A DNA stretch of 51,840 nt from an uncultured Collinsella sp. (GTDB taxonomy: Bacteria; Actinomycetota; Coriobacteriia; Coriobacteriales; Coriobacteriaceae). Positions within the stretch are counted from its first letter, which is position 1, and the number at the start of each line of letters is the position of its first letter. Both the position numbers and the translations under genes were made by a program. Positions 25,526-33,060 of the stretch are shown one piece after another. The notes beneath the pieces are model-generated. The model was given only the letters and a program-made list of their open reading frames with translations, searched no databases and had not been told where the DNA came from. Location: assembly GCA_900541885.1 (NCBI GenBank), contig UQKW01000015.1:1-51840 (forward strand), read 5' to 3'.

Positions 25526-26008
25526 ATGCCGCGAACGCTCTTTATTGATGCAGACGCCTGCCCGGTCACGCGCGAGTCGATTGACTGCGCGCGGCGGGCG
25601 GGCGTCGCCGTCGTTATCGCCGGCAACAGCACACAGAACCTGGAACGCCACATTCGCCGCGACGATCCGCGCGACGTCGAGCATGCGCGACGCGGATTTT
25701 GGGTCACGACGCTCGATGTGAGCATGGGCGCCGACAGCGCCGACTTTGCCATTGTCGAACGCCTGCAGGCGGGCGATGTAGTCGTGACGCAGGACATTGG
25801 CTTGGCGAGCATGGTGCTCGGGCGCGATGCCGCCGCCATCGGCGTGCGCGGGCGCGTCTACGATAAGGCGACCATCGACATGCAACTGTTTATTCGCCAC
25901 GAGGAAAAGAAGGTGCGCCGCGCCGGCGGTCGCACTCGCGGTCCGGCGGCATTTACCAGCGAAGACCGGGCCCGCTTTAAGCGCAACCTCACCGAGCTGC
26001 TGCGCTAA
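25526..26008 (+). CDS. YaiI/YqxD family protein (DUF188)
   Basis: A 160-aa protein of the UPF0178/DUF188 family: FIDADACPVTRE at the N-terminus with the conserved acidic cluster, VVTQDIGLASMVLGRDA in the middle and the basic tail RRAGGRTRGPAAF. The fold is thought to be PIN-like, but no activity is established. The ATG directly follows the stop of the DUF308 gene, with no space for its own ribosome site, so translation is coupled. A strong terminator follows three bases after the stop. Confidence 0.88.
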   Translation: MPRTLFIDADACPVTRESIDCARRAGVAVVIAGNSTQNLERHIRRDDPRDVEHARRGFWVTTLDVSMGADSADFAIVERLQAGDVVVTQDIGLASMVLGRDAAAIGVRGRVYDKATIDMQLFIRHEEKKVRRAGGRTRGPAAFTSEDRARFKRNLTELLR

Positions 26009-26010
26009 CC

Positions 26011-26050
26011 AAGGTAGATTTTCGGGACATGCCCGGAAATCTACCTTTTT
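26011..26050 (+). terminator. Terminator after the DUF308-YaiI pair
   Basis: Stem AAGGTAGATTT pairs with AAATCTACCTT, with an inner CGGG/CCCG stem, followed by TTTTTG. Confidence 0.9.
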
Positions 26051-26090
26051 GTTTTGCGCGGTGTGAGCGCTCGGAATCCATGGCTCAACA

Positions 26091-26166
26091 AAAAACGGGC
26101 TTCAAAATGCCATGCGTCGCCGCATTGCGCAGGCGCCGAGCATGGCTATTTGAAGCCCATTTTTAG
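26091..26166. terminator. Bidirectional terminator after the metal permease
   Basis: Arms GGGCTTCAAA (26097-26106) and TTTGAAGCCC (26149-26158) enclose an inner GCCATGC/GCATGGC pairing. T-rich stretches lie outside both ends (TTTTTA on plus, TTTTTTG on minus), so it can stop the permease gene and any residual plus-strand transcription. Confidence 0.75.
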
Positions 26167-26172
26167 GCCTAC

Positions 26173-27273
26173 TTAGAGGCCGAAGGCGGATAGGATAAGG
26201 CCCCAGCCGGCGCCGATGACGTACATCATGACCAGGAACACGGCGTTTTCACGAGCGCTGCGGTTGGTGCGGAACAGGACAAGATAGCCCACGCCGGCGG
26301 AAATGAGCGTGCCGGCGAGCATCGGCGCCAGCTGTAGCGCGCCCTCCAGGTACAGCTGCGTAATGACCACGCTGGCCGAGCAGTTGGGGATCAGGCCGAC
26401 GAGTGCCGAGCCCAAGACGGCGAGCGTCTCGTTGCCACGCAGGAACTGCTCGATCGCGGACTCTCCGAAGGTCTCGAGCACGGCAACTAGAATCAGCGTC
26501 ACCAGGAAAATAAAAACCGAAACCTGCACGGTGTGCGAGATCGCGCTGCGGATAATCGACAGGACGGGCGCACCTTCGTGGGAGTGACCGTGGTCGTGCC
26601 CATGGCCGTGGTGGTGCTCATGCTCGCCTGCGTGACCGTGGTCATGGCTGTGTCCGTGGTCGCGCTCGTGTTCATCTTCATCATCATCGCAACCGCAATG
26701 GTCGCGCTCGCACAACTCGTGGATGTGGTCGGCGCTCACGCCCGCCTCGGCCACTTCATCAATGATGTCGCCCCCGGTATGGTCGTCGTGCGCGCAGTTC
26801 ACATGAGCCGGATTGGCAGCGGTCCCCAGCACGGTACGGCGAATCGCCGCATGCGCGCGGGCATTACGACGAAGGCCGCGGATAGCCGCGTCCACGATAA
26901 AGCCCGTGACCAGCGCGATCAGTGCCTTCGAAGCCAAAAGCATCGCCATGGTCTGCACGGGCACCTGCTCGGCGAGCAACAGCGGCAGCATCTCATCGGA
27001 GGTCGAGAGGAACACGGCGACCAGCGTGCCCAGCGTCACGACACGGCCGGCGTACAGCGTTGCTGCCATGGCCGAAAATCCGCACTGCGGCACAATGCCC
27101 AGCAGCGAGCCAGCCACGGGACCCGCAGCGCCGGCGCGCTTGATAGCGCCGTTGACGCGGTCGCCCGCAACGTGCTCAAGTGTCTCGAGAGCAAGATACG
27201 TCACCAACAAAAACGGCGCCAGCGAGAGCGTGTCCTTGCCGGCGTCGAGCAGAATATCAATCAGCAAATCCAT
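26173..27273 (-). CDS. His-rich heavy-metal/manganese permease (ArsP_2-like)
   Basis: A 366-aa polytopic membrane protein of the putative 10-TM heavy-metal exporter family, often annotated as a manganese transporter or arsenic efflux protein. Two homologous halves of hydrophobic helices are seen: the first contains GSLLGIVPQCGFSAMA, the second LVGLIPNCSASVVITQLYLEG; the repeated G-I/L-x-P-x-C motif marks the family. Between them, residues about 160-235 form a cytoplasmic or external loop with many His, Asp and Cys (DHGHSHDHGHAGEHEHHH), a metal-binding region. The promoter at 27336-27363 overlaps palindromic CCTAGG boxes, so metal-dependent repression is likely. Substrate metal not proved. Confidence 0.82.
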   Translation of the reverse strand: MDLLIDILLDAGKDTLSLAPFLLVTYLALETLEHVAGDRVNGAIKRAGAAGPVAGSLLGIVPQCGFSAMAATLYAGRVVTLGTLVAVFLSTSDEMLPLLLAEQVPVQTMAMLLASKALIALVTGFIVDAAIRGLRRNARAHAAIRRTVLGTAANPAHVNCAHDDHTGGDIIDEVAEAGVSADHIHELCERDHCGCDDDEDEHERDHGHSHDHGHAGEHEHHHGHGHDHGHSHEGAPVLSIIRSAISHTVQVSVFIFLVTLILVAVLETFGESAIEQFLRGNETLAVLGSALVGLIPNCSASVVITQLYLEGALQLAPMLAGTLISAGVGYLVLFRTNRSARENAVFLVMMYVIGAGWGLILSAFGL

Positions 27274-27316
27274 GACGGATGGAACCTTTCATGTCTTTCG
27301 GCAGCATTGTAAAAGT

Positions 27317-27363
27317 CCTAGCGGTCAACTAGGGTATTGTAGTTGTCCTAGGCGCGATGCCAA
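27317..27363 (-). promoter_or_regulatory. Promoter and operator of the metal permease
   Basis: Minus-strand TTGGCA (27358-27363), 16 bases, TACAAT (27336-27341) form a good promoter. A CCTAGG palindrome lies between them, and a second inverted repeat CCTAG-7-CTAGG (27317-27333) lies just downstream. Placement fits repression by a metalloregulator, perhaps the DtxR-like protein of 31712..32101. Confidence 0.55.
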
Positions 27364-27445
27364 TAGTTGCCCATGGTAAACTATCATCTCGCCATAACTC
27401 AATGCCACCGAGCCGCGCGACACGGCCCGTCCAAGGAGCAGTTAT

Positions 27446-28414
27446 ATGAACGTTTCACAAGCACTCGAATACGAGCGCCAGCCGTTTATTCCCATGTTTA
27501 TCTATGGCGATCACGGCGCCATGGAGTCCGAGCGCCAGAAGGGCGAGGAGGCCCTTAAGGTGCTCGAAACCGAGTACTTTACCGCCGAGGGCGACCCCAG
27601 CTTCGACTTTGCCACCGTGCGCGACCTGGCTGACCGCAACCGCGACCTGTGCGACCAGATTGGCGAGGCGCGCCTGCGCAACGTGACGCCCGCGACGCTT
27701 TCGCGCGGCCTGTCCGATGCCGACACCTGCGCTGCCATCGGCAAGATGCAAAAGCGCACCGCCGCGTCCGTTATGCGCGAAATCCGCGGCGACCGCGACG
27801 CGCTCGGCGTGGCCTACGCCCGCAAGCCCATCCAGGGCACCGTGCTCGGTATCGACATCGAGACCACCGGCCGTGCACCCGAGCGCGGCTATATCATCAA
27901 CGTGGGCTGGGAGATCATGGAGCTCACCAGCGACGCCGTCCCGCATGACGCCGAGGCACACTACTGCGGCCTGCCCGACATCTACCGCGGCGAGGATGTG
28001 CCGCTATCGAACATCCATCACATTACCTGGGACGACATCGACGGCAAAAAGCCATTCCGCGAGAACAAGGAACTGCAGAAGCAGCTGCTCAAGCTTATGA
28101 AGAAGTACCCGTACATGGCGCACAACGCCGCCTTTGAGGACAGTTGGTTCAAGATCCACCTGGACGGTTACGCCGAGGCACGCCGCGCCGGCAAGATCAT
28201 CGTCATCGACTCGCGCCAGATCTGCCGCAGCCTGGATGCCGACGTCCGCTCGCTCCCCCGCGAATCCGCGCCCGCCGCGCTCGAGAACTGGGCGCGCCGC
28301 CGTGGAACCCTCGCCGCCGACGCCAACGAGCAGCACCTGGGCCTCGACGACACCGACCTCATGCTCCGCACGGTTCAGGCCGAGTTCAACCTCAAGAACC
28401 TGTTTGCCAAGTAG
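27446..28414 (+). CDS. DnaQ-like (DEDDh) 3'-5' exonuclease domain protein
   Basis: A 322-aa protein. The C-terminal ~190 residues form an RNase-T/DnaQ exonuclease fold: GIDIETTG near residue 136 with the first Asp-Glu, MAHNAAFEDSWF near residue 225 with the second Asp and HLGLDDTDLMLR near residue 297 with the last His/Asp. The first 130 residues are helical and not recognised. Substrate could be DNA or RNA ends; it is not the polymerase III epsilon subunit by context. AAGGAG lies eight bases before ATG 27446. It is divergent from the metal permease and single, ending before a terminator at 28513. Confidence 0.82.
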   Translation: MNVSQALEYERQPFIPMFIYGDHGAMESERQKGEEALKVLETEYFTAEGDPSFDFATVRDLADRNRDLCDQIGEARLRNVTPATLSRGLSDADTCAAIGKMQKRTAASVMREIRGDRDALGVAYARKPIQGTVLGIDIETTGRAPERGYIINVGWEIMELTSDAVPHDAEAHYCGLPDIYRGEDVPLSNIHHITWDDIDGKKPFRENKELQKQLLKLMKKYPYMAHNAAFEDSWFKIHLDGYAEARRAGKIIVIDSRQICRSLDADVRSLPRESAPAALENWARRRGTLAADANEQHLGLDDTDLMLRTVQAEFNLKNLFAK

Positions 28415-28512
28415 ATTGCCAAGCAGAGGCGCCATTCGCGAGCAATACCTTCCGAGCCATAGCGCCTGTGCAAAAGCAATACGCCGAGGCGTCCTTTTCA
28501 AGCGACGCAATG

Positions 28513-28548
28513 CGGGCCGATATCCAAGTGGATATCGGCCCGTTTTTG
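28513..28548 (+). terminator. Terminator after the exonuclease gene
   Basis: Thirteen-base arms CGGGCCGATATCC / GGATATCGGCCCG with AAGT loop, followed by TTTTTG. The remaining part of the 314-base gap 28415-28728 holds only this and the promoter at 28655. Confidence 0.92.
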
Positions 28549-28654
28549 CACGTCGCCAAGGTACCCACGTTGGCATCGGCGACCTTATCCGCACCCACCG
28601 ATGCCCTTAGCCGCCACAAGGGTCATTCGATAGCAAAATATTTCACGAATTATA

Positions 28655-28715
28655 TTGACATATGAACATGCGCTCATATACTCGGAAGTAAGTTATATGA
28701 GCGCATGTTCATATG
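28655..28715 (+). promoter_or_regulatory. Promoter with double ArsR-type operator
   Basis: TTGACA (28655-28660), 16 bases, TATACT (28677-28682). Two perfect 22-base arms, 28659-28680 and 28694-28715, are inverted copies around 13 bases; each arm is itself an imperfect palindrome of the form ATATGARC-ATGC-GYTCATAT. One copy fills the spacer between -35 and -10, the second lies downstream up to the ribosome site. This is the arrangement expected for an autoregulated SmtB/ArsR repressor. Confidence 0.85.
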
Positions 28716-28728
28716 AAAGGATATTGCA

Positions 28729-29097
28729 ATGAGCGGACACGATGATGAAATAAAGTCCGGCATCGACACCACCATCGTGTCCGACGTCCCCACCACCTGC
28801 TCGCCCGAGGACCTTCCCGACGAGGAGCTTCTCTACGACCTCGCCGACCTGTTCAAGGTCTTCAGCGACACCACGCGTATCAAGATCCTTTACGCCCTCA
28901 TGGGCCGCGAGCTCTGCGTGGCAGACATCGCCGAAGCGACCGAAACCTCGCAGTCGGCAGTATCGCACCAGCTGCGCACACTCAAGCAGTCGCACCTGGT
29001 TAAATTCCGGCGCGACGGGCGCAATATCCTCTACTCGCTCGCCGACGACCACGTCTACACCATGCTCAACCAGGGCATGAGCCACATCTGCGAATAG
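28729..29097 (+). CDS. ArsR/SmtB family metal-sensing repressor
   Basis: A 122-aa winged-helix repressor. The DNA-binding segment is CVADIAEATETSQSAVSHQLRTLK and the wing follows (VKFRRDGRNILYSLADD). The C-terminus has DDHVYTMLNQGMSHICE, whose D-x-H ... H-x2-E spacing matches the alpha-5 zinc site of SmtB-type sensors, so zinc or cadmium is the likely ligand; the N-terminal CVC site of CadC is not present (ELCVAD). GAAAGGA precedes ATG 28729. It heads a cluster with an HMA protein and a P1B ATPase and probably represses both promoters through the ATATGA-type operators at 28659, 28694 and 29437. Confidence 0.92.
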   Translation: MSGHDDEIKSGIDTTIVSDVPTTCSPEDLPDEELLYDLADLFKVFSDTTRIKILYALMGRELCVADIAEATETSQSAVSHQLRTLKQSHLVKFRRDGRNILYSLADDHVYTMLNQGMSHICE

Positions 29098-29160
29098 CAG
29101 CCAACCACGGTACCAGCGCGGCCTGCACCCAAGCCGCAAATACAGGGAAAGGAACCCACC

Positions 29161-29379
29161 ATGAAAAAGCAGTTTAAGCTCGATGAGATCGACTGCGCCA
29201 ACTGTGCGCGCGAGCTTCAGGACGAGCTGGCCAAGCTCGAGGGCGTCAAATCCGTGTCCGTCAACTTTATGACCCAGAAGTTGACGCTCGAGGCCGATGA
29301 CGCCGAGTTCGACGAGGTCCTCGACCGCGTTGTGGAGTTCACCGCCGACGCCGAGCCGGACTGCGAGATTATTCTCTAG
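29161..29379 (+). CDS. Free-standing heavy-metal-associated (HMA) domain protein
   Basis: A 72-aa protein with the ferredoxin-like HMA fold: LDEIDCANCARELQ holds the metal-binding C-x2-C, and SVSVNFMTQKLTLE the following strands. Such proteins hand metal ions to P1B ATPases. In many ATPases this domain is fused at the N-terminus; here the downstream ATPase (29480..31432) lacks it, so this small protein probably supplies it in trans. GGGAAAGGA lies about ten bases before ATG 29161. It follows the repressor gene by 63 bases on the same strand. Confidence 0.88.
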   Translation: MKKQFKLDEIDCANCARELQDELAKLEGVKSVSVNFMTQKLTLEADDAEFDEVLDRVVEFTADAEPDCEIIL

Positions 29380-29436
29380 CCCAGGTTTACGCCAACCTGC
29401 AAGGCCGCGCTTGCTGCGGCCTTTGCTCGCGAAATT

Positions 29437-29456
29437 ATATGAGCGAATGTTCATAC
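29437..29456 (+). promoter_or_regulatory. Third ArsR-type operator, before the P1B ATPase
   Basis: ATATGAGC-GAAT-GTTCATAC matches the operator copies at 28659-28715 with few changes. It lies 24 bases upstream of the ATPase start, with GGGAGGA between, so the ATPase can be controlled by the same repressor independently of the first promoter. Confidence 0.75.
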
Positions 29457-29479
29457 ATTCAAATGGGAGGATACGAGTC

Positions 29480-31432
29480 ATGGCCACCGCCGACCCCAAA
29501 AAGAAAAAGAAGAAGCGCAAGAAAAAAGAATCACTCGAGCATAAGCGCAACCGCATCCTGGTAGCGCTGGGCATTTTTGCCGTGGTGTACGCCCTCGATG
29601 AGTTCGGCACCCTTACCGCCGCATTCGGCACCCCGGGCGACATCTACGCCAGCTTTGTGCTGTTCCTCGTGCCGTTTTTGATTGCCGGCTACGACGTACT
29701 GCAAAAGGCATTCAATAACATCCGCCGCGGCAAGGCCTTCGACGAGAGCTTCCTCATGGCCGTCGCGACCATCGGCGCGTTTGCCATGGTGCTCTTCCCC
29801 GATACCGACCCGCACATGGCCGAAGGCGCCGCCGTCATGCTGTTCTACCAGGTCGGCGAGCTGTTTCAGGCGTACGCCGTGGGCAAGAGCCGCAAGTCGA
29901 TCAGTGCCATGATGGACATCGCGCCCGACTACGCTAACGTCGAGCAGCCCGACGGCACACTCGAGCAGGTCTTCCCCGATGACATCGCCGTCGGCACCGT
30001 GATCGTGGTCAAGCCCGGTGAGCGCGTGCCTATCGACGGCGTCATCGTCGAGGGCGAGACACAGCTCGATACCGCCGCCCTTACCGGAGAGTCGGTCCCC
30101 CGCCCGGCCAAAACTGGAGACGATATCATCAGCGGCTGCATCAACATGACGGGTCTCCTCCACGTGCGCACCACCAAGCCCTTTGGCGAGTCCACCGTCG
30201 CGCGCGTCCTGGAGCTCGTAGAAAACGCTAGTGAGAAGAAGGCACGCACCGAGCACTTCATCACGCGCTTCGCCCGCGTCTACACGCCCGCTGTCACCGG
30301 CGCGGCCGCGGTACTCGCGCTCGGCGGTGGCTTGGTCACCGGCGCCTGGTCCGACTGGATCCTGCGCGGCCTGACCTTCCTCGTCGTCAGTTGCCCATGC
30401 GCGCTCGTGATCAGCGTGCCGCTCAGCTTTTTTGGCGGCATCGGTGGCGCATCCAAGCTGGGCGTCCTCATCAAGGGCTCTAACTACCTCGAGACGCTCG
30501 CGGATGTGGACACCGTCGTCTTTGACAAGACCGGCACGCTCACCAACGGCACGTTTTCGGTCGTGGCGGTACACCCCGAGGCAGGCTATACCGAGCAGTC
30601 GCTGCTCGAAGTCGCGGCCCTTGCCGAGTCATTCTCCGACCATCCCATCGCGCAGTCGGTACGCACCGCCTTCCAGGGCGAGCTCGATCCCAAACGCGTA
30701 AGCGACTCCACCAATGACGCGGGCCATGGCGTGACGGCGATTATCGACGGCAAGCGCGTCATCGTCGGCAATGCCAAGATGCTTGCTGTGGCCGGTATCG
30801 AAGCGCCCAATTGCGAGATCGTCGGCACCATCCTCCACGTGCTGGTCGATGATACGTACGCCGGCCACATCGTAATTGCCGACACCATAAAGACCGATGC
30901 CGAGCAAACGATTCGCGACCTGCACGCCGCCGGCGTCAAGCGCACCGTCATGCTCACGGGCGACCGTGAGGAGGTTGCGGCGTCTGTAGCCAAGCAACTC
31001 GGTCTCGACGAGTTCCACGCGCAGCTGTTACCGGGTGATAAGGTCGAGCGTGTCGAGGCGCTGCTTGCAGCAGAATCGGGCAAGGGCAAGCTCGCCTTTG
31101 TAGGCGACGGTATCAACGACGCACCCGTGCTTACCCGCGCAGACGTTGGCATCGCCATGGGCGCTATGGGCTCGGACGCCGCAATTGAGGCGGCGGACGT
31201 CGTGCTCATGGATGACAAGCCGTCCAACATCTCCCGCGCGATCCGCGTGGCGCGCAAGACCATGTCGATTGTTTGGCAGAACATCATCTTTGCGCTGGGC
31301 ATTAAGTTGCTGATTCTGGTGCTTGCGGCACTGGGCATCGCCAACATGTGGCTTGCTGTGTTCGGCGACGTGGGCGTGGCGATTATCGCCATCCTGAATG
31401 CCATGCGCGCGATGGGTGTCAAGAACCTGTAG
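29480..31432 (+). CDS. zntA: Zn/Cd-type P1B heavy-metal-transporting ATPase
   Basis: A 650-aa P-type ATPase that exports Zn2+/Cd2+/Pb2+ by motif. The transmembrane ion-binding motif is SCPCALVIS; the phosphorylated Asp is in DKTGTLTNG; SDHPIAQS is the P1B-specific HP motif; GDGINDAPVL is the hinge. TGES of the actuator domain is present (LTGESVP). The N-terminus has no HMA domain but a lysine-rich stretch (DPKKKKKKRKKKE) before the first membrane helix. I start at ATG 29480 (GGGAGG upstream) although the frame is open from 29297, because the upstream part overlaps the HMA gene. The symbol is by class, not proved orthology. Confidence 0.92.
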   Translation: MATADPKKKKKKRKKKESLEHKRNRILVALGIFAVVYALDEFGTLTAAFGTPGDIYASFVLFLVPFLIAGYDVLQKAFNNIRRGKAFDESFLMAVATIGAFAMVLFPDTDPHMAEGAAVMLFYQVGELFQAYAVGKSRKSISAMMDIAPDYANVEQPDGTLEQVFPDDIAVGTVIVVKPGERVPIDGVIVEGETQLDTAALTGESVPRPAKTGDDIISGCINMTGLLHVRTTKPFGESTVARVLELVENASEKKARTEHFITRFARVYTPAVTGAAAVLALGGGLVTGAWSDWILRGLTFLVVSCPCALVISVPLSFFGGIGGASKLGVLIKGSNYLETLADVDTVVFDKTGTLTNGTFSVVAVHPEAGYTEQSLLEVAALAESFSDHPIAQSVRTAFQGELDPKRVSDSTNDAGHGVTAIIDGKRVIVGNAKMLAVAGIEAPNCEIVGTILHVLVDDTYAGHIVIADTIKTDAEQTIRDLHAAGVKRTVMLTGDREEVAASVAKQLGLDEFHAQLLPGDKVERVEALLAAESGKGKLAFVGDGINDAPVLTRADVGIAMGAMGSDAAIEAADVVLMDDKPSNISRAIRVARKTMSIVWQNIIFALGIKLLILVLAALGIANMWLAVFGDVGVAIIAILNAMRAMGVKNL

Positions 31433-31456
31433 CGTTCGTGGGCTGTCCGGCCGGGA

Positions 31457-31567
31457 CCGGGCTTGGTTTTGAAAACGTCCTCGCGCATGAGGCCCGTCTT
31501 TCCTGCTCCTGCGGAGCAACGGAAAGGCGGGCCTCGCGCTGTGGAGTGTTTTCAAAACCAAGCCCGG
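31457..31567. repeat. 111-bp nested palindrome
   Basis: Outer arms of 20 bases (31457-31476 and 31548-31567; CCGGGCTTGGTTTTGAAAAC and complement) are perfect. Inside lies a second hairpin, GAGGCCC...CTGCTCC (31489-31509) against GGAGCAA...GGGCCTC (31513-31535), with a TGC loop. It stands 25 bases after the ATPase stop. No T run follows, so it is more likely a dispersed structured repeat than a simple terminator. The rest of 31433-31711 shows nothing else I can name. Confidence 0.7.
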
Positions 31568-31711
31568 CCCCGGCCTGCGGTGACGTAGGTGGCAGTTCTT
31601 GGGCATCGCTTGCTGGCGGGGTTCCTTTGCTGAAATGGACTTGGCCGAAAGGACCGCTGGTCCCGGTCGCTGGTTCGCGCTTTGCGCGAACTCCGCGCTA
31701 CTGGGGGTTCG

Positions 31712-32101
31712 TTAGGATTCCGCCGCTTGGCCCGTCGCCTCGCCCCGGTTCAGCATCGCCCTCAGTTTCTCGAAGCTTTCCTCGCTCAGGCAGTGCTCCA
31801 TGTGGCAGCCCTCTTGCGACGCGACCTCAGCCGAAACACCCGCATCCTCCAGCAGCCCCACGAAAAAGCAGTGACGCTCCCACATTTGGCGAGCGACCTC
31901 CAGACCACGCTCCGTCAGATGAACGTCGCGCTTGCCCATTTCGACATAGCCGTTGCTTTCCAGCGTCGCCATGGCCTTGGAAACGCTCGCCTTGGTTACG
32001 CCGAGGTACTCCGCAACGTCGATCGAGCGCACGATGCCCTGGCGTTCCGACAGAACGTAGATCGATTCGAGATAGTCTTCTCCGGATTCACGTAGGGCCA
32101 T
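31712..32101 (-). CDS. DtxR/MntR family metal-dependent regulator
   Basis: A 129-aa regulator. The N-terminal winged helix (GEDYLESIYVLSERQGIVRSIDVAEYLGVTKASVSKAMATLE) is typical of DtxR/MntR; the dimerisation domain has HCFFVGLLEDAGVS and CHMEHCLSEESFEKL, with Cys, Glu and His residues that bind the co-repressor metal. It lacks the SH3 domain of DtxR proper, so it is the short MntR-like form sensing Mn or Fe. ATG 32101 follows AAAGGCGG; ATG 32149 is further upstream without a site. Candidate targets are its own promoter (32124-32205), the permease promoter (27317-27363) and the nitroreductase box (24716-24734). Confidence 0.9.
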   Translation of the reverse strand: MALRESGEDYLESIYVLSERQGIVRSIDVAEYLGVTKASVSKAMATLESNGYVEMGKRDVHLTERGLEVARQMWERHCFFVGLLEDAGVSAEVASQEGCHMEHCLSEESFEKLRAMLNRGEATGQAAES

Positions 32102-32123
32102 GGGCCGCCTTTCGCGATGATTG

Positions 32124-32206
32124 CTAGTTAGCCTTTGGATACTTTCCACGGCTTACTTTACCGCAAAAGTTGCCCATGTCTTACTACTTTGCCTAAAAGT
32201 TAGCCG
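32124..32206 (-). promoter_or_regulatory. Candidate self-operators of the DtxR-like gene
   Basis: On the minus strand two related stretches occur, GGCTAACTTTTAGGCAAAGT and GGGCAACTTTTGCGGTAAAG, about 34 bases apart, plus a further GGCTAAC at 32127-32133. GCCTAA/TTAGCC halves resemble MntR/DtxR half sites. No clear -35/-10 was chosen. Confidence 0.4.
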
Positions 32207-32239
32207 TGTTTCACAAAACGAGCGGGACGAAAACAAAAT

Positions 32240-32267
32240 GGGAACACGCCCCGCAAGGAGTGTCCCC
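32240..32267 (-). terminator. Likely terminator after the Cof-type phosphatase
   Basis: Minus-strand stem GGGGACAC / GTGTTCCC (one G-T pair) is followed by ATTTTGTTTT. Confidence 0.6.
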
Positions 32268-32283
32268 AAGTGCCGAGCCGCAG

Positions 32284-33054
32284 CTATAGCAGTCCAAAGT
32301 ACTTCGCGGCGTTGTAGATGCCGTCGTCGTCCACGGCGGTCGTCACATAGGTCGCCGCAGCCTTCACCGTGTCCTGCGCGTTGCCCATGGCCACGCTCGT
32401 GCCCACGGCGGCAAACATCGACAGGTCGTTCTCGCCGTCGCCAAAGGCAATCGCCTCGCTCGCGTCGATACCAAGCCGCTCGAGCGTCGCCGCCACGCCC
32501 AGGTCCTTGCCGCCGTTAGCGGGAATAATGTCGCAGAATAGGTCGCACCAGCGCGTGGTGAGCGAATGCGACACGGCGTCGGTCACGATATGCTCGTCGA
32601 CCGGGTCCACAAAGGCGCAAAACTGGTAGACCGGTGCGTCAAAGGCGTGCTCAAACGGCTCCTCGTGGTAGACGATTCCCGCGTTGCTGCCAGCCGTCAC
32701 CACGCGCTCGGACAGGCGGTTCACAAACGAGTTCTCGCCCTGCATGCACAGCGAGTCGTAGCGCCCCTGCGCCACCTGGTCCACAATCACCGCGACGTCG
32801 TCCGAATCGATCGGGCAGCTGCGGTAAACCCCCTCGGCATCAAAGCAGTGCTGGCCCGAAAGCGTAATGTACGCATCCCAGCCCAGGTCGAACAGCCAGT
32901 CCGGCATCTGGTAGGTCGGACGGCCCGTGGCGATCACGCACGCAATCCCCTGCTCGTGAAAGCTGTCGAGCACCTGCTGCGCCGACGCCGGAATCCGGTG
33001 GGTCTTAAAGCTCAGCAGCGTGCCGTCGATATCGAAAAATGCGGCTTTGATCAT
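32284..33054 (-). CDS. Cof-type HAD-IIB family phosphatase
   Basis: A 256-aa haloacid-dehalogenase phosphatase. Motif I is FFDIDGTLL with the nucleophile Asp; motif II is IATGRP; the late motifs are the Lys of NGGKDLG and GDGENDLSMF. The class IIB cap lies between them. Such proteins dephosphorylate sugar phosphates or cofactors such as FMN or PLP; specificity is not visible. It starts seven bases after the stop of the ABC-F gene and so is probably its operon partner. Confidence 0.88.
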   Translation of the reverse strand: MIKAAFFDIDGTLLSFKTHRIPASAQQVLDSFHEQGIACVIATGRPTYQMPDWLFDLGWDAYITLSGQHCFDAEGVYRSCPIDSDDVAVIVDQVAQGRYDSLCMQGENSFVNRLSERVVTAGSNAGIVYHEEPFEHAFDAPVYQFCAFVDPVDEHIVTDAVSHSLTTRWCDLFCDIIPANGGKDLGVAATLERLGIDASEAIAFGDGENDLSMFAAVGTSVAMGNAQDTVKAAATYVTTAVDDDGIYNAAKYFGLL

Positions 33055-33060
33055 TCTCGC

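Noticed and set aside
29297..29479. Fusion of the HMA region to the P1B ATPase
   Set aside because: The frame is open across this stretch, but it reads the HMA gene in the wrong frame and gives no C-x2-C motif; the ATPase has its own ribosome site at 29465.
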